Shown: positions 52,245 through 63,363 of the stretch, piece by piece | How the letters are laid out: every line of letters begins with the position of its first letter | Position numbering within the stretch: position 1 is the stretch's first letter | NCBI GenBank assembly: GCA_025504975.1 | Contig: JANUWI010000005.1 | Coordinates: 310,001-374,000, forward strand | Source of the DNA: Plenodomus lindquistii | Lineage: Eukaryota; Ascomycota; Dothideomycetes; Pleosporales; Leptosphaeriaceae | Length of the DNA stretch: 64,000 nt | Direction: 5' to 3' | Notes under the pieces: generated by a model | What the model was told of the DNA's origin: nothing | What the model saw: the letters and a program-made list of their open reading frames with translations, nothing else | Databases searched by the model: none | Position numbers and translations under genes: made by a program

Positions 52245-54979
52245 GAACTACGCGAATGAATGTTGATGGATGGCGTGTCTAGGAGCCGACACAGGCCTGT
52301 TACGTCGGAGGGGTGCGTGCTGTTGTACGATGAGGAAAGGTATTGTGTGTAAATTCTGGAGCACCTTACTTCACTGTGCGATGAATTCCTGGGTAACTGT
52401 ATGCGCACTGCTATGGTGTAGCGATAGGCATGTGCTTGATTCGAAGGCACGGACAGGTCAACACGGAGATGACAGACACGCCTCGGGCGGTGGACTCTGC
52501 TATTGCACTTGCAGAATTGGGTGCCTGACCCAAGTACGAAGCCGACAAGTAAGAGAAGCAGCACGTAAGGAGTCCGGCGAAAGAAACGAAGAGTATTGAT
52601 AGGCAGTGGAGCACAACAATATCCTGCGTCAGAGATGTCCCCAGGTCACTGTCTCAGGGTGTGGAAACCAAGCGAATTGGCGCAGTTGATGAATGCACCG
52701 AATCAGGTATGGAGAGGTGTACTGCCATGGACGTCAGTGGATGTCCTTCGCGTGGCTGGTCAAGCGCATTCTCAACGTCAAGGACTCCATTGCCCAATCT
52801 AGGATCGTTGATGAAAGGCAATTGATTCCAGATAGACTCAGAGTAAGGACGAGAAACGAAAAATGCAAGTCTAGGAAGGCAGGTGGAACTTCCGAAAAGG
52901 GTATTCAGATATGTGACGCTATACGTAACAGGCGTCTGGAGAGCCTTCCAAGCCGAGTTTCATAAGAGATCCTGGTACATACAAAGTGACTTATACCCAC
53001 TCTACAGTAGAAGAGGGGATGGCGGTTCGCAGCACGACGGCTCTGGAAGAGAAAGTGGAAATTCCCGGACAGACGTGGCTAGGCTGGAGGGGATTGGATA
53101 TGGACAAGAAGAGATTGGATCTGATTGAATGGTGTGTGGAAAAATGAAAACGTGAATGAGTGTATGTTAGTTGGAATAAGCCAGCTAGCTGGTGGCAGTG
53201 GGAGGGCTTCCAACTCGCAGGCGGCCGGAAGGTGCAGAGTTGGTGCTTTCGCAAAAGACGACGCGGAGCAAGAAGAACGCGAGAGGAGCACGCCGTGTCT
53301 CAGCCGACGGAGAATTTGGCAGGGCTCATTGTGATACCATGGAGGCTTCGGCACAGACAGACGACAGACAGACGGTCATTACAGGAAGCGAACGACGCCA
53401 ATGTGTCAGGGGTGGATCCACTTGGAGTACAGGCATCTTCGCATCGTGCGACAGCGGGCCTCTGCATGCAATACCGTAAATACATGGCGGGCAGCGCACA
53501 CGCTGCCGTCTCCAGCACGAGGAGGGGCAGTGGGCCGAAGCCGCCGCCCGATTTGCGCATCCGGCCGTCTTCTTGTGCGCCGTGGGGTTGACAACATGGC
53601 CGCGCAACCTGGATTCCAAGCAAGACTCGTGCACGCTGTGACCTGTCAGTTTTGGCCCGCAATTTGAGTGCATCGCGGTATCCCTGGGGAAGCTTCAGAA
53701 TGCTTCCCGGGGATGGCGTGTTTGAGAACTAAGTACCTGGACGAGCTTCGACGAGCCGACGAGTCAAAATACAGTAGTCTAGTGTACCGGTATCTGAGGT
53801 GGCCCCGGCCAAGGCGTCCATTTCGAGACGTGTCGTTCTGTACCTGCATGCTGCATGCATGACGCCCAGGTGCGGCCGCCTCGAGTATCACCAAGACACG
53901 CTGTTGCAGCCAGCATAGAGGACGAGCCTTCTGTCGTCCGTCGCGACCTTGCAAGTCGGGTGTCCATGGCCGAGGATTGTGGTTTACCGTTTGATTACGG
54001 CTAAGGCACCCCGAGCCGAGTGTGTGGAAATGCTGTTGAGCGGGATGGCAGTGGAAAACGCCCACGGCCTGCAATCAATGTGAGGCGCATGCAAATAGAA
54101 GCGATCGGCACTTGCGATGAAGCGACGTGCATGATGGGATCCGCTCCTGCGTCTTGGGCCCATCGTCACGAACCTCTGTTGCCGTACGGCGTTCTCTCGA
54201 ACCGCACACGGGACCGCCAGCTGGGCAACTAATGCTGCCAATAGTCGCACTCGCACTCCAACTAAACGAGCACAGTCCTCAACGGCTCGCGGCTCGCATG
54301 TCCATGTGCGTGTCCGGAGGTTGGTCCGTCGCTGGCTTCACTGTATGTAGGTTGCGCCTCATCAACAGCCACCGGCACCTAGAGCCTTTGGTACGAGTAA
54401 TGAAGGTCGTTCCTTATCGCAGTCAATACATGCTCGTTGCGGCTTCGACTCGTGGGCTGGGTTTGCCTCGGTCGGTCGTCATTTGCCCACGGTGCGATTG
54501 CCAGGAACCCAGTGCCCAAGGGCAACGAAGCTGTTGCGTACATACACGTCTAATCTGAGACAGCCGGTAGACAGACGGCATTGCATGGGCCGCTGGGAGT
54601 GTGCCATGACGACTCCACAAACCGCTCGCTCGCCAAGCCCCGTTGAACAGCCCACAGCGTGTGCAACCACAACTCCTAACAGTGTTCCAGAAGGCCGTTG
54701 CTCGTGCCTGCTACATGCTGTGCTTTTTGGGTATGCTGCAGTAGCGGAACACAACACCATGTGTTTGCCTGAGCCAATCGCAGGAGCTGTTGCGCTTGTG
54801 CTTGCTGTTTGGGTAGTACATAGTGTACCCACTACCACCAACCCTCACAAGCTTATCGAGCGTCGTACTATTCTACAACGCAGTGGCTCGACTCCAATAC
54901 TACTCGGAACAGGAACAATGAGCGAGCAATAGCAACATCGCGCCCGAGTCCATTTCACTTCAACAGTCCATCCTCTCAC
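52245..54979. other. 2.7-kb intergenic region
   Basis: Located between the divergent starts of the EGF-like gene (52244, minus) and the unknown gene at 54980 (plus). Many short frames on both strands overlap without domain or splice support. No RNA gene, repeat or transposon motif was recognised. The right half is GC-rich, probably a promoter/5' UTR region. Confidence 0.45.
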
Positions 54980-56536
54980 ATGCGACATGCCTCCCTTGCA
55001 TCAAGTTTGTCAACTTTCAGTGCGCATCTCAGACTTGATAACCTGCTCAATATTGGCCTAGGGTATTACTACATTCCCCAATGCAGCCGCAGATGCTGTA
55101 CCCCAGACGTACGCATGGTATTACGAGGACAAAGGTACCGTTTCCTCAAACGATCGCCTTTGGGCCAAATTGACCACATACTGCTAGACCAGTCAGCATC
55201 GTTTCCAACTTCACCCAAGCCTGCGCCAAACCTACCGTCTACCAACACTGAACGCGATCAAACTTTGAGCGCAATCCATGCTTGGCCTTCCCCGGATGGT
55301 GGTGTCGCCCTCACCCCGTCTCAAACGATCTTGCATCACTTCGAACACCCTCGCCGAAATATAGCCTTCAACACACCATGCAGGCGTACAAATTTCCGCA
55401 CTCGGAGACCTCAGCATGGCTCAGTGCTAGCACAATCGCCCGCTCGTGCAGGTCATGCTGCACGCATGCACCAGCTCTTCGAGGATGCTGGGCGTGGTCA
55501 AGCTACACCTGCAGGCGCTCGAGGCGCATTGTCCCCGCAGTTACCCAACACATCTCAGAAAGACGCTCCATCGATACACAAGCATGCACAGGATGCGCCC
55601 AATGTCGGAAATGTCCAATCAGGTCCTCATCCACGATCGTCGTGTCGCTCCACCGATTCCATACTCATCGGTTCGCAAGCAGATCCTCTCTTGGCCGTTC
55701 GCCTTCCAGTAACTGGGCATACGTCCGGGTCCTGGTCTGATGACTCTGTATATCTGAACACAGACACTTCTCGGAAGTCTGGTCTCACTCCGTCGCCTAG
55801 CCAACGTATTCAGGACTGGCTGGCCAACGTTGACGAAGTAGTCGATCTTGATGGTACGACCGACACCAGGGATGCAGAAAGCGGACAACATGAAGTTTTA
55901 TGGGTGGATTCAGAAATCAAGGGCTGCATACCAGTCGAAAGAGATGAGTCGCGGTCTTCATCTACGGCTCTGGGCAACTCGTGGATGAACCTTACAGCTT
56001 CTCTTCAAGTGGGCGATGCAATCGATGATCCCTTCATCGGCAATGACCTGGTGCATGTACGATCCACGCGGTGGGCACTGAAGAAACCTTGTACCAATCT
56101 TCGTATTCCTCCACTCCCCACTCGGCTTGAAGAGAGCGTTCCCAATAATGAGGAGCAACTCTTCAACCCGGCCTCATCGAAAGCAACGACCAACACGAAA
56201 GGCAAGGCTGAGTACACAACCACACCAAAGATGACACCAGCCAGAGTTGATCAACAGCAAGGAGAGGGTATTTCAGTGGACGCTTCTACTGACGACGATG
56301 GCGAAGTCGAATTGCGCCCACTCAGCCCAAACGTTTGCATTGAGCGCGGCCCTTCGAAATACCACTCCAGTCCCAAGTCTCCGACCAGGAAACAAGCTCC
56401 GATACTCTTCAAGGAGAGACGACCTTTTATACCACGCCCCACACGTTTCAAAGAGAACTTCGATTCGTCGCCTCCATCCATTGCTGATGCCAGGAGTCGC
56501 CATGCTTCAAGCGCACCTCTGAGGTCAAGGAACTAG
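54980..56536 (+). CDS. Uncharacterised low-complexity protein, ~518 aa
   Basis: One long frame without introns. The protein is Ser/Thr/Pro/Arg-rich and largely disordered. Recognisable islands are RYRFLKRSPLGQIDHIL near residue 52, TPSPSQRIQDWLANVDEVVD near 275 and a basic end (APILFKERRPFIPRPTRFKE). No domain was recognised. The first 45 residues (before MVLRGQRYRFLKRS, ATG 55115) look unlike the rest, so 55115 may be the true start. Overlapping frames on the other strand are shorter. It is probably a real, fast-evolving gene; function unknown. Confidence 0.6.
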   Translation: MRHASLASSLSTFSAHLRLDNLLNIGLGYYYIPQCSRRCCTPDVRMVLRGQRYRFLKRSPLGQIDHILLDQSASFPTSPKPAPNLPSTNTERDQTLSAIHAWPSPDGGVALTPSQTILHHFEHPRRNIAFNTPCRRTNFRTRRPQHGSVLAQSPARAGHAARMHQLFEDAGRGQATPAGARGALSPQLPNTSQKDAPSIHKHAQDAPNVGNVQSGPHPRSSCRSTDSILIGSQADPLLAVRLPVTGHTSGSWSDDSVYLNTDTSRKSGLTPSPSQRIQDWLANVDEVVDLDGTTDTRDAESGQHEVLWVDSEIKGCIPVERDESRSSSTALGNSWMNLTASLQVGDAIDDPFIGNDLVHVRSTRWALKKPCTNLRIPPLPTRLEESVPNNEEQLFNPASSKATTNTKGKAEYTTTPKMTPARVDQQQGEGISVDASTDDDGEVELRPLSPNVCIERGPSKYHSSPKSPTRKQAPILFKERRPFIPRPTRFKENFDSSPPSIADARSRHASSAPLRSRN

Positions 56537-57739
56537 CGAGCAGATCAAACATAGAAGGCCTTCTTCCATATGACGGGCTCAAGGACAGATATTGCGCATG
56601 AGTAATATCGTCGATGATTCGTTGTCTTTGACATCGCTGCGGTATGGAGTATGACGCTCAACACAGCGTCAATGGAAGGAGACGATCGGTTACTTCCAGG
56701 CACTAACACTTTCCTCACTTCGCCATTTCGCCACGATGAATATATACATAGCACAAACATCAATTGATAACATTGCAACCCCTGATACTTCCAGCCGCAC
56801 AAGTAATGCGCTCATCTACGACCAGGTGCGGTCCTTTAATGACGCACAAGCAGCAATCTGAACACCTCGTAGTTCAGAGCCCTAGTGATTTTCGCAGACA
56901 CATGGGAACACTTCTGTATTCTGTGCAAGACGTGATTTGCCAGCTGACCCGTGACCGCACTTCTGAATACGGAATCGAGCGAAGTATGTATCGCTGTTCA
57001 ACTTTACCGGCTAAACCTTTGATCAAAAGATGACCCAATCATGCTCTTGCTCGAATAAAATGTTGCAAAAACCGCCTACCATATCTACTCAATGATGATC
57101 CTCACCACCACACCCAGTCGGAAAATTAGACCTATACTGCTGATAAAAATAGTCCTAATTTTATACTCTTTGCACCCACGCATCGATCTCGGTTTCCTCG
57201 TACCGCGCTCAGCTCATCACATCCATGCCCAGTCATGTGATGTGATGTGATGTGATGTTCGTAGAGTTTGGTCCATCACACCGGTACCACGCCACACGCC
57301 ATGTTAGACTTTTGAAGTTACAGTTGAAGTTAAAGGTTAGCCTGAGCACCACTACCAATTACCAATTACCTCACGCGTATGAACATATAATTAGCGTGTG
57401 GTGATTAGGGAATTAAAGTTTTGGTTTAATTTAGTTTAGTTTAGTGTGTGTGATGCTGAAGGAAAAGAAGAGTGAAAAGAGGGAGGTTTGGGTTAAGTTG
57501 TTGTATTATGTTTTTTGTGTGGGTGGGATGGGATGGGATGGTGAGGAGGGAGGTGGGGTTGAGTAGAGGTGGTGTGTATGTGCGTTGGTTAAAAAAGAAA
57601 GATGCTGACATGTTTGATGATTCAGCTACAGCAGCCAGAGCGGTCCGTCGAAGATAGATACACATGAAGGAGATTAAATCAAGCGATGGGGTAGACTCCG
57701 TCTGAAGTATCTATCGCGCAGACTCATACACACACAACC
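56537..57739. other. Intergenic with simple repeats
   Basis: About 1.2 kb between convergent genes. It holds a (TGTGA)n run at ~57234-57258, TTTAG repeats at ~57425-57447 and GGGAT repeats at ~57523-57542, in an AT-richer background. No gene was recognised; short frames are repeat-driven. Confidence 0.6.
57234..57258. repeat. (TGTGA)n microsatellite
   Basis: About five head-to-tail copies of the pentamer GTGAT lie in a non-coding region. It is a likely slippage locus with no functional implication. Confidence 0.85.
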
Positions 57740-59116
57740 CTACATCCCCTTGCCCTTGCCCAAAAACGTCAACCCAGCAACAACATACCCCTCTACCCCC
57801 ACCGTAAGCGTAGGCTGCACAACCGGCGCAAAAAAGGGACTATGATTCCCAGGAATATCCTCCTTCATCCTGCCCTCCTTCTCCGCCTTGTCATACATTT
57901 CATGCTCCATACCGCCGTACAGAAAAAAACAACTAGGTTTCCCAATCGCAGTCGCTAACAAGCCAAAGTCCTCGCTACCCTGCAGTCGCGCAATATCGTT
58001 TTGGAAGCCCTGCTTCCCGACTGGAAAATGCTCGGAGAAGGACTTTTCCAGCGCGTTTGTCACAGCCACATCGTTGAATAGAAAGGGGAACTTTGTAGTT
58101 TCGGTAAGCGTGGGTTCGTTGGGGTTAGAAGAAGCGGTTGCTTCGGCCGCGATGATGGTTTTGATAGATTTCAACACGTCTTCGCGGGTTTTGGGTTGTG
58201 CGGTGCGGACATTGAGTTTTAGGGTTGCGGAGGCGGGGATGATGTTTTCTGCGTCGCCGGCGTGGATGGCGGAGACGGTGACGACGGCGAAGTCGAGGGG
58301 GTCGATCTCGCGGGATACAATGGTTTGGAGGCGGAGGATTGTGGATGCCGCTTGGACTATGGGGTCGATGCCGCGGTGGGGGGTGGATGCGTGGGCTTGG
58401 CGGCCTTCGATTTGGAGTCTGGCGGTGTGTTAGGAGTGGGCGTGATTGATAGGAAAGGGACTTACTGGAATGAATCTGCTGCACTGGCGATTAAGCCGTG
58501 CTTTGTACCAATGACACCTGCGCGCTCGGGCATCACGTGTGCGCCGACTACGACATCAGGCTTGGGGACTTTGTCGTATAAACCATCGTCGAGCATGTCT
58601 TGCGCTCCTCTGGCCCTCTCCTCTGCTGGCTGGAATACTAGAATCAGGGTTCCGCTCCACTCGGCTTTTGCCTTGACCAGCGTCTCTGCAGCGCCTAGTA
58701 GCGAGGTGATGTGCATATCGTGACCACATGCATGCATCACTGGCTTCTCCACGCCATCGAGGTCCTTCATGCGCGCCTTGCTAGCATAAGGAAGATCAGT
58801 CTTCTCTTCGACAGGGAGAGCATCAATGTCTGCGCGAAGCAGAAGCGTTTTGCCCTCTCCATTCTTCAGCACTGCGGCGACGCCGTGACCACCGATTGAG
58901 GGATATATCTCGAAAGCATGGAAGGTCTCGAGATGTTTGACGATTGCTGCAGCAGTTGCTTTCTCCTGGAATGAGAGCTCGGGGTTTGCGTGAAACCACT
59001 TGTCTGATGACTCGTTAGTATTATCTGTCTTGTCTGGCAATGTAATACTGACACAGCTCCTCATACGACCTAAGGTCAGGCCTATGAGCCTTGACGATTT
59101 CGCTGATGGATGGCAT
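57740..59116 (-). CDS. M20D-family amidohydrolase, 426 aa
   Basis: Three exons: 59116-59053, 59003-58466 and 58418-57740, with introns of 49 bp (unusual GTCAGT donor, TACTAAC branch, CATCAG acceptor) and 47 bp. Spliced, the N-terminus reads HRPDLRSYEELYKWFHANPELSFQE, typical of the family when taken as two blocks. The metal centre includes the Cys and His of HACGHDMH (about 105), the Glu pair in FQPAEERARGA, and the C-terminal His-bearing loop. Members hydrolyse N-acyl or N-aminoacyl amides: hippurate, IAA-amino acids, or indole/aryl conjugates. The substrate cannot be stated. No signal peptide is present, so it is cytosolic. The naive frame starts at an upstream ATG (59184) that retains intron sequence and should not be used. 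Confidence 0.9.
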
Positions 59117-59721
59117 GATGGCGATGAATGTATTTGACTGCAGTATGTGAATATCACGCTGACATTTACATTAGGTGTATACACGACGTCTTATACAAAA
59201 GGACGCAGTCCTGAGCGGTAGACAGGTCAGTAGTCCGACCTGCCTTGATACCGTTAGCTCGCGATATCGTTGGACGGTAACCGTATATGGTAGTGATTGT
59301 GAGGGGTATGTGTAGAGCTTCCCGTCGGGCAAAGCTTAGAATGACGTAGAGTGGGGTTGGCTATCGGAACAGCGTGATTGCGCGAAGCTGGGTAATCGTT
59401 GCTAAGGAAGTCGCTAATGGACTTATGGACAGCACTAATAGGTTTATGGGCAAGCAGCAATGGAATGAATGCATGTTTTAACGGTGCTGCTCCTGAGCTG
59501 TACTCATACAATTGTATACAAAAGGCTCGAGAAGACATGGAGCTATTGATAACGCCGTGATCTGAAATCAAGGAAAAATGCTCGAGCCCAGAATGAACGT
59601 CCTGAAGGTCTTTACAAGTCCGAAGAGGTGCACTTCGAGTGCAGAGTCGTACTTCCTCGCAGGTGCGTGGTCTTGTAGCACGATTGGACTTGACAAGATG
59701 TCTACGGCGGCTCATCCAAAG
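59117..59721. other. Intergenic, 605 bp
   Basis: Promoter of the amidohydrolase gene and 3' flank of the next minus-strand gene. A 153-codon minus frame (59715-59254) overlaps the inferred terminal exon of that gene at its edge and shows no domain. Confidence 0.5.
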
Positions 59722-61560
59722 TTACAAGTCCACCCAATCTTCCTGATCATTTCTCTGCAGTTGCTGTTCGAGCACTGATTCCAAAGCACTGGATATGTCG
59801 AGCGAGATTGGTGGTGAAGACGGCACAGCCTAGAAAAGAACGTTGACAAAGAGTTGCAGAATGGGATCATCACCCTGCCATGTCTTTGCTATCTTTTTCA
59901 AGCTGCCTTTCCAAGCTTCCCAACAGATCTGGTTCCGAGGGTGGAGCTGAAGGGACGGCAGGCGCAGCATCCGCAGCTTCAGGCTCGGGCTCCACGACCG
60001 GTTCTCCTGGAACGACCGGTTCTGGCGCAAGTATAGGCGCGGGTATCGATTCTGACTGTGCGGTTAACACGGTAGGCTCAACAATGGTGGGCTCGGGTGC
60101 TGCCGCATCAGTGGTAGGTACAGGTGTGGGGGTTTGAGTAAGCGAATTCTGCCTGCTGTGGGAGAGAGGCAAATCTGGTGAACTCGAAGCATCACGGTTG
60201 ACGCTAGCCTCCTCTTTGACCTCAGCCACAGCTTCTGGTACCGCTGGCGGTTCGCTCGCTATCGCTGGCTCCGAAGTTCCTACAACAGCAGGTACTGGGG
60301 ATGGAGCCGGAGGCAATGACTCAAGTGGAGCTACATCGGGCATGGCCGAATCCTCAAGGGCTGGCGCACTCGTAGGTGGCGCTGATGGTAGTCTCAACGG
60401 TGTCGCAGGAGTAGAATTTCGCTCCATATCCTGATCCTCATCTTCTGAGCCCTCCTCACCGGATCCCTCATCATCGTCACCACCGGCATCGGCCATTGGT
60501 GTGTCGCCGCCGTCAGAGGGCGCAACCGATCCATCCTCGCGCTTAAGACCAGTGGCAGAGAGGAGGTCACTTCCCACATTCGACGGCGTACCCTGCTCTC
60601 CTGCCCCCTCGGCGAAAGCAACTTTTCTCCTGCCCCTCCCAGGACCTCCACGCGTCTTCTTCTTTTTCGGGGGTGGCGGTCGTCTCCTCGGTGGCGTTTG
60701 TTGTAAGATATCGTTGGCCACTACGACGCCTTCGGCGTTTACGATACCAACTCCTTCGACTACGGTGCCTGGTACAGCGGTGGCAGGCGCGACTTCGATA
60801 GCGGCATCTGTGGGCTGAACTTCACCCTCGACAGCCTGGCCTTCAGGGACTAAAACCTTGTACACAGCGACGTTGCCATCCGCATCGAGCTTCTTGACCA
60901 TCGTTTCTCGTAGCGCCGGTGCAATTTGGCCATTGACGTACTGAGATGGCAAGCCTTTCCGTCTTTTTGCAAGATACTCTGGTTCTGGAGCTTCGAGATG
61001 CCTTGGGACTTTGATGTACTTTTTGACAGTGAATCCAATCGGTACTTCTTTGCTCTCCTCCTCTTCATCCTTCAATTCGTTGTCATCTTCGATGGGAGCT
61101 GGTGGTTTAATGGTCCTTCCAGAGCGCGCAGCGCGGAGCAATTGCTGGGAGTGGATAGGTAATAGATGTGAGTCTCTTGGCATGGGCAGTTCAGGCCAAG
61201 CATCTTTGTCCACAGGTTTGTCGTCGGCAGAATTCGGCCCAATGGTGACCTCTTGCTCCCGATACTGACTGATGGGGAGTCCTTCCAAGACATTGTGTTC
61301 TGTCGTCCCTCGACCAGACCTGTTGGAGCGGTCCCTGTTGCGGAACTAGTCACATGATATTAGCCTACATTTATACTGGAATCAGCAACAAGAATGTTGC
61401 GCTTTGAATTAGGGCTTTTGCGACGCGCGAGAAGTCTGTGTGAAAAACAAATGCCGGGGATCTTATGGCTCCAACATCTTCAAATAACAATCGTAGATAC
61501 GATCCCACAGCCTTGCTGTACGGTAGTCGTACGATCAACTTATTCCGTTTGGAAACCATG
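59722..61560 (-). CDS. Acidic/proline-rich nuclear-looking protein, ~530 aa, three exons (ends inferred)
   Basis: The body runs 61345-59874. It opens with RNRDRSNRSGRG, LEGLPISQYREQEV, and a conserved-looking block PELPMPRDSHLLPIHSQQ that I recall from uncharacterised Pezizomycotina proteins. A Pro/Lys/Arg tract (RRRPPPPKKKKTRGGPGRGRR) resembles an AT-hook and nuclear signal, then long Asp/Glu and Pro/Ala/Ser-rich regions follow. At the 3' end an 85-bp intron (59873-59789) leads to a 67-nt exon encoding ALESVLEQQLQRNDQEDWVDL. At the 5' end an acceptor (ACTAG, 61346) implies a first exon; the best candidate starts at 61560 (MVSKRNKLIVRLPYSKA) through a weak GTGGGA donor. A chromatin role is only suggested by composition. 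Confidence 0.6.
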
Positions 61561-62217
61561 GTAGTATAAAATCGATGTACATAGACAGCCCTTAACAATA
61601 CAACACTAAGAGTGAAAGGGTTCTGCGCGCGCGTGAGGGTGACACGGTGTCGCAAACATCAAGCAGCGGAGGAAAACCATCGGTCAGAGTTCGGGTGTAC
61701 GTACCGGAGCCATGCTAAAGTGCTACTGCCCTATTGGTTTGACTGGCAGACTGTAGATGAAGGCGCGTTTGCTGTTGGCGCAATGCAACGGGAAGTCGCG
61801 ATGCAGTGATGCGAAAGCGCGTCGGGGTGGAGATGGAAGGTGCAACCGTGCGCCACTATTCCGAAACCGGCCCTTCAAACTCGCGATTTCACATGACACT
61901 GCACTGTTGATTTTAGGGTGAGTGAAGTCGTGGATATATTCTTCAGGTGAGATTGAATGTTTTCGCTTTATTTCGGGTCATCTGAGTGCAGTTGGAGTGT
62001 ATCTGATTGCTATATCTACAAGCAACTGTGTGTCTTTCTATACACAACAGATTCCAGTACTATTACAATTTCCATCTTACAGGTTCGATTGCATCGAGGC
62101 CTTGACCGCTCGAGTCCCAGCCTTGGGTACGGTTAGTACGGACGCGTGAGCGTTATGCGATGTGTGGTTGTAGGTTCAATCGTCAACCTTTAGTTCACCA
62201 CCAGCGTCTTGCATCAC
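61561..62217. other. Intergenic, 657 bp
   Basis: Promoter of the acidic nuclear-looking gene and 3' flank of ISD11. Short frames only; nothing recognised. Confidence 0.5.
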
Positions 62218-62932
62218 TCAATCCCAACCCTAGAATCAACATCAGTATCGGTTCTTCTATCGAGGGGTTTCAGCAGAAAACTTACCTGGTCTTTGACCCT
62301 TATAATATCATTGCCATCACCCTTCTGTCTGCCTTCCTTTCCGCCTTCTACCACTAACCGATCGATTTGGTAAAATTGACTTATGACTGTTTGCCTCTGT
62401 GAACACCGTCAGCTCTCTTCAGATCGAACTTGATTGTTCATTGCCAATGCGCGACTCAGTCCAACGCTCAGCGTCACGTATGTGCACTGGCGGGGCTCTG
62501 TGGCAATGTGCGTCCTCGGTCATCCCTCCAACAAACAGGGTACGCACCTTCAGTGACTGTAACTCCTTGATACCCTTCTGCACAAGCTCCTGTATTTGCC
62601 GCTCCTCGGTTATGCCCTTGTTGTCTCGAAACGCATCGCGCGTTCTCCGTTTGGCGTATTCGCGAAAGTTGTAGGCGGCGAACTGATTACCTTGTCGCAG
62701 TAACGAGCGGTACTAGACATCGAGTTAGCCACTGAGCATTGAAGCTTTGACTGCAGGCTCTGCAATATCCGGCCAGGGACCGGAGGCGTCAGTCTTTTGT
62801 GTATGCGCAAAGCGGCGATGCATCACCAAGGTACTGACATGACACATGGAGGGACTGTCACAAATGGTAGACACGTACAAGTGAGCGCACTTGATAAGGC
62901 ATGTCGCCTTTTGTTGCTCGTGATAATGACAT
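62218..62932 (-). CDS. ISD11: ISD11 (LYRM4), LYR-motif Fe-S assembly factor, 113 aa, four exons
   Basis: Exons are 62932-62879, 62712-62548, 62396-62286 and 62229-62218; introns are 166, 151 and 56 bp, longer than most here. The spliced protein starts MSLSRATKGDMPYQVRSLYR; the LYR motif is formed across the first splice (L | YR). It continues with FAAYNFREYAKRRTRDAFR, a KRQTVISQFYQIDRLV segment and ends KDQGWD, all typical of fungal ISD11. The last exon has only three codons plus stop. ISD11 binds acyl carrier protein and stabilises the cysteine desulfurase Nfs1 in the mitochondrial matrix, where Fe-S clusters are built. No single open frame reveals this gene; the longest frame here (62810-62610) is in the wrong frame for the core. 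Confidence 0.9.
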
Positions 62933-63363
62933 GTTGTAATGTGTGGTAGCACTGTGAGGCGATGTTGCGCATGGAAACAAATCGTTGATTATGACATATG
63001 ACCTAGGCCCGGAGGAAAGCTGTGGAAGTCCGACGACCTAGTTGCAGATCCCCGCGGTGGATACGTGGGAATTGTTCTCCAATTGATGCACGCCATTACT
63101 CCACGCAACGGCAATTGTACAAATAAGCCGACGTTCGATTGAGCTTCCAAAAAGCTGCTTCATCGGACTTGATGCCCAAGCATATGTTACACTACTCGTC
63201 TTGCACCTCTCATTGCTTTCCACAGAGGGTATACACCGAGTTTTGCTCCCCAACGCCGCCCAATGCCATGCTATAAAGTCTCAAAAGTACCCAAGATGTA
63301 TAAAGCTCCAATAGCACATCTATTACCAGTCCATGCGACAGGCACGTGTGTAGCTCAGCCTGT
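62933..63363. other. Intergenic, promoter of ISD11
   Basis: A 431-bp stretch between two minus-strand genes. Short frames only; no repeat or RNA gene recognised. Confidence 0.5.

Noticed and set aside
59254..59715. A 153-codon minus-strand frame between the amidohydrolase and the acidic protein genes
   Set aside because: No domain, Ser/His-rich composition, and the region is better explained as UTR and promoter.
61072..61353. A 93-codon minus-strand frame starting MTSSATGTAPTG
   Set aside because: Overlaps the acidic nuclear-looking protein in another frame and has no splice route into its conserved body.
62160..62190. A possible tRNA B-box (GGTTCAATCGTC)
   Set aside because: It deviates from GGTTCRANYCC and no cloverleaf or A-box lies upstream.
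62610..62810. A 66-codon minus-strand frame
   Set aside because: Out-of-frame shadow of ISD11 exon 2 plus intron 1.
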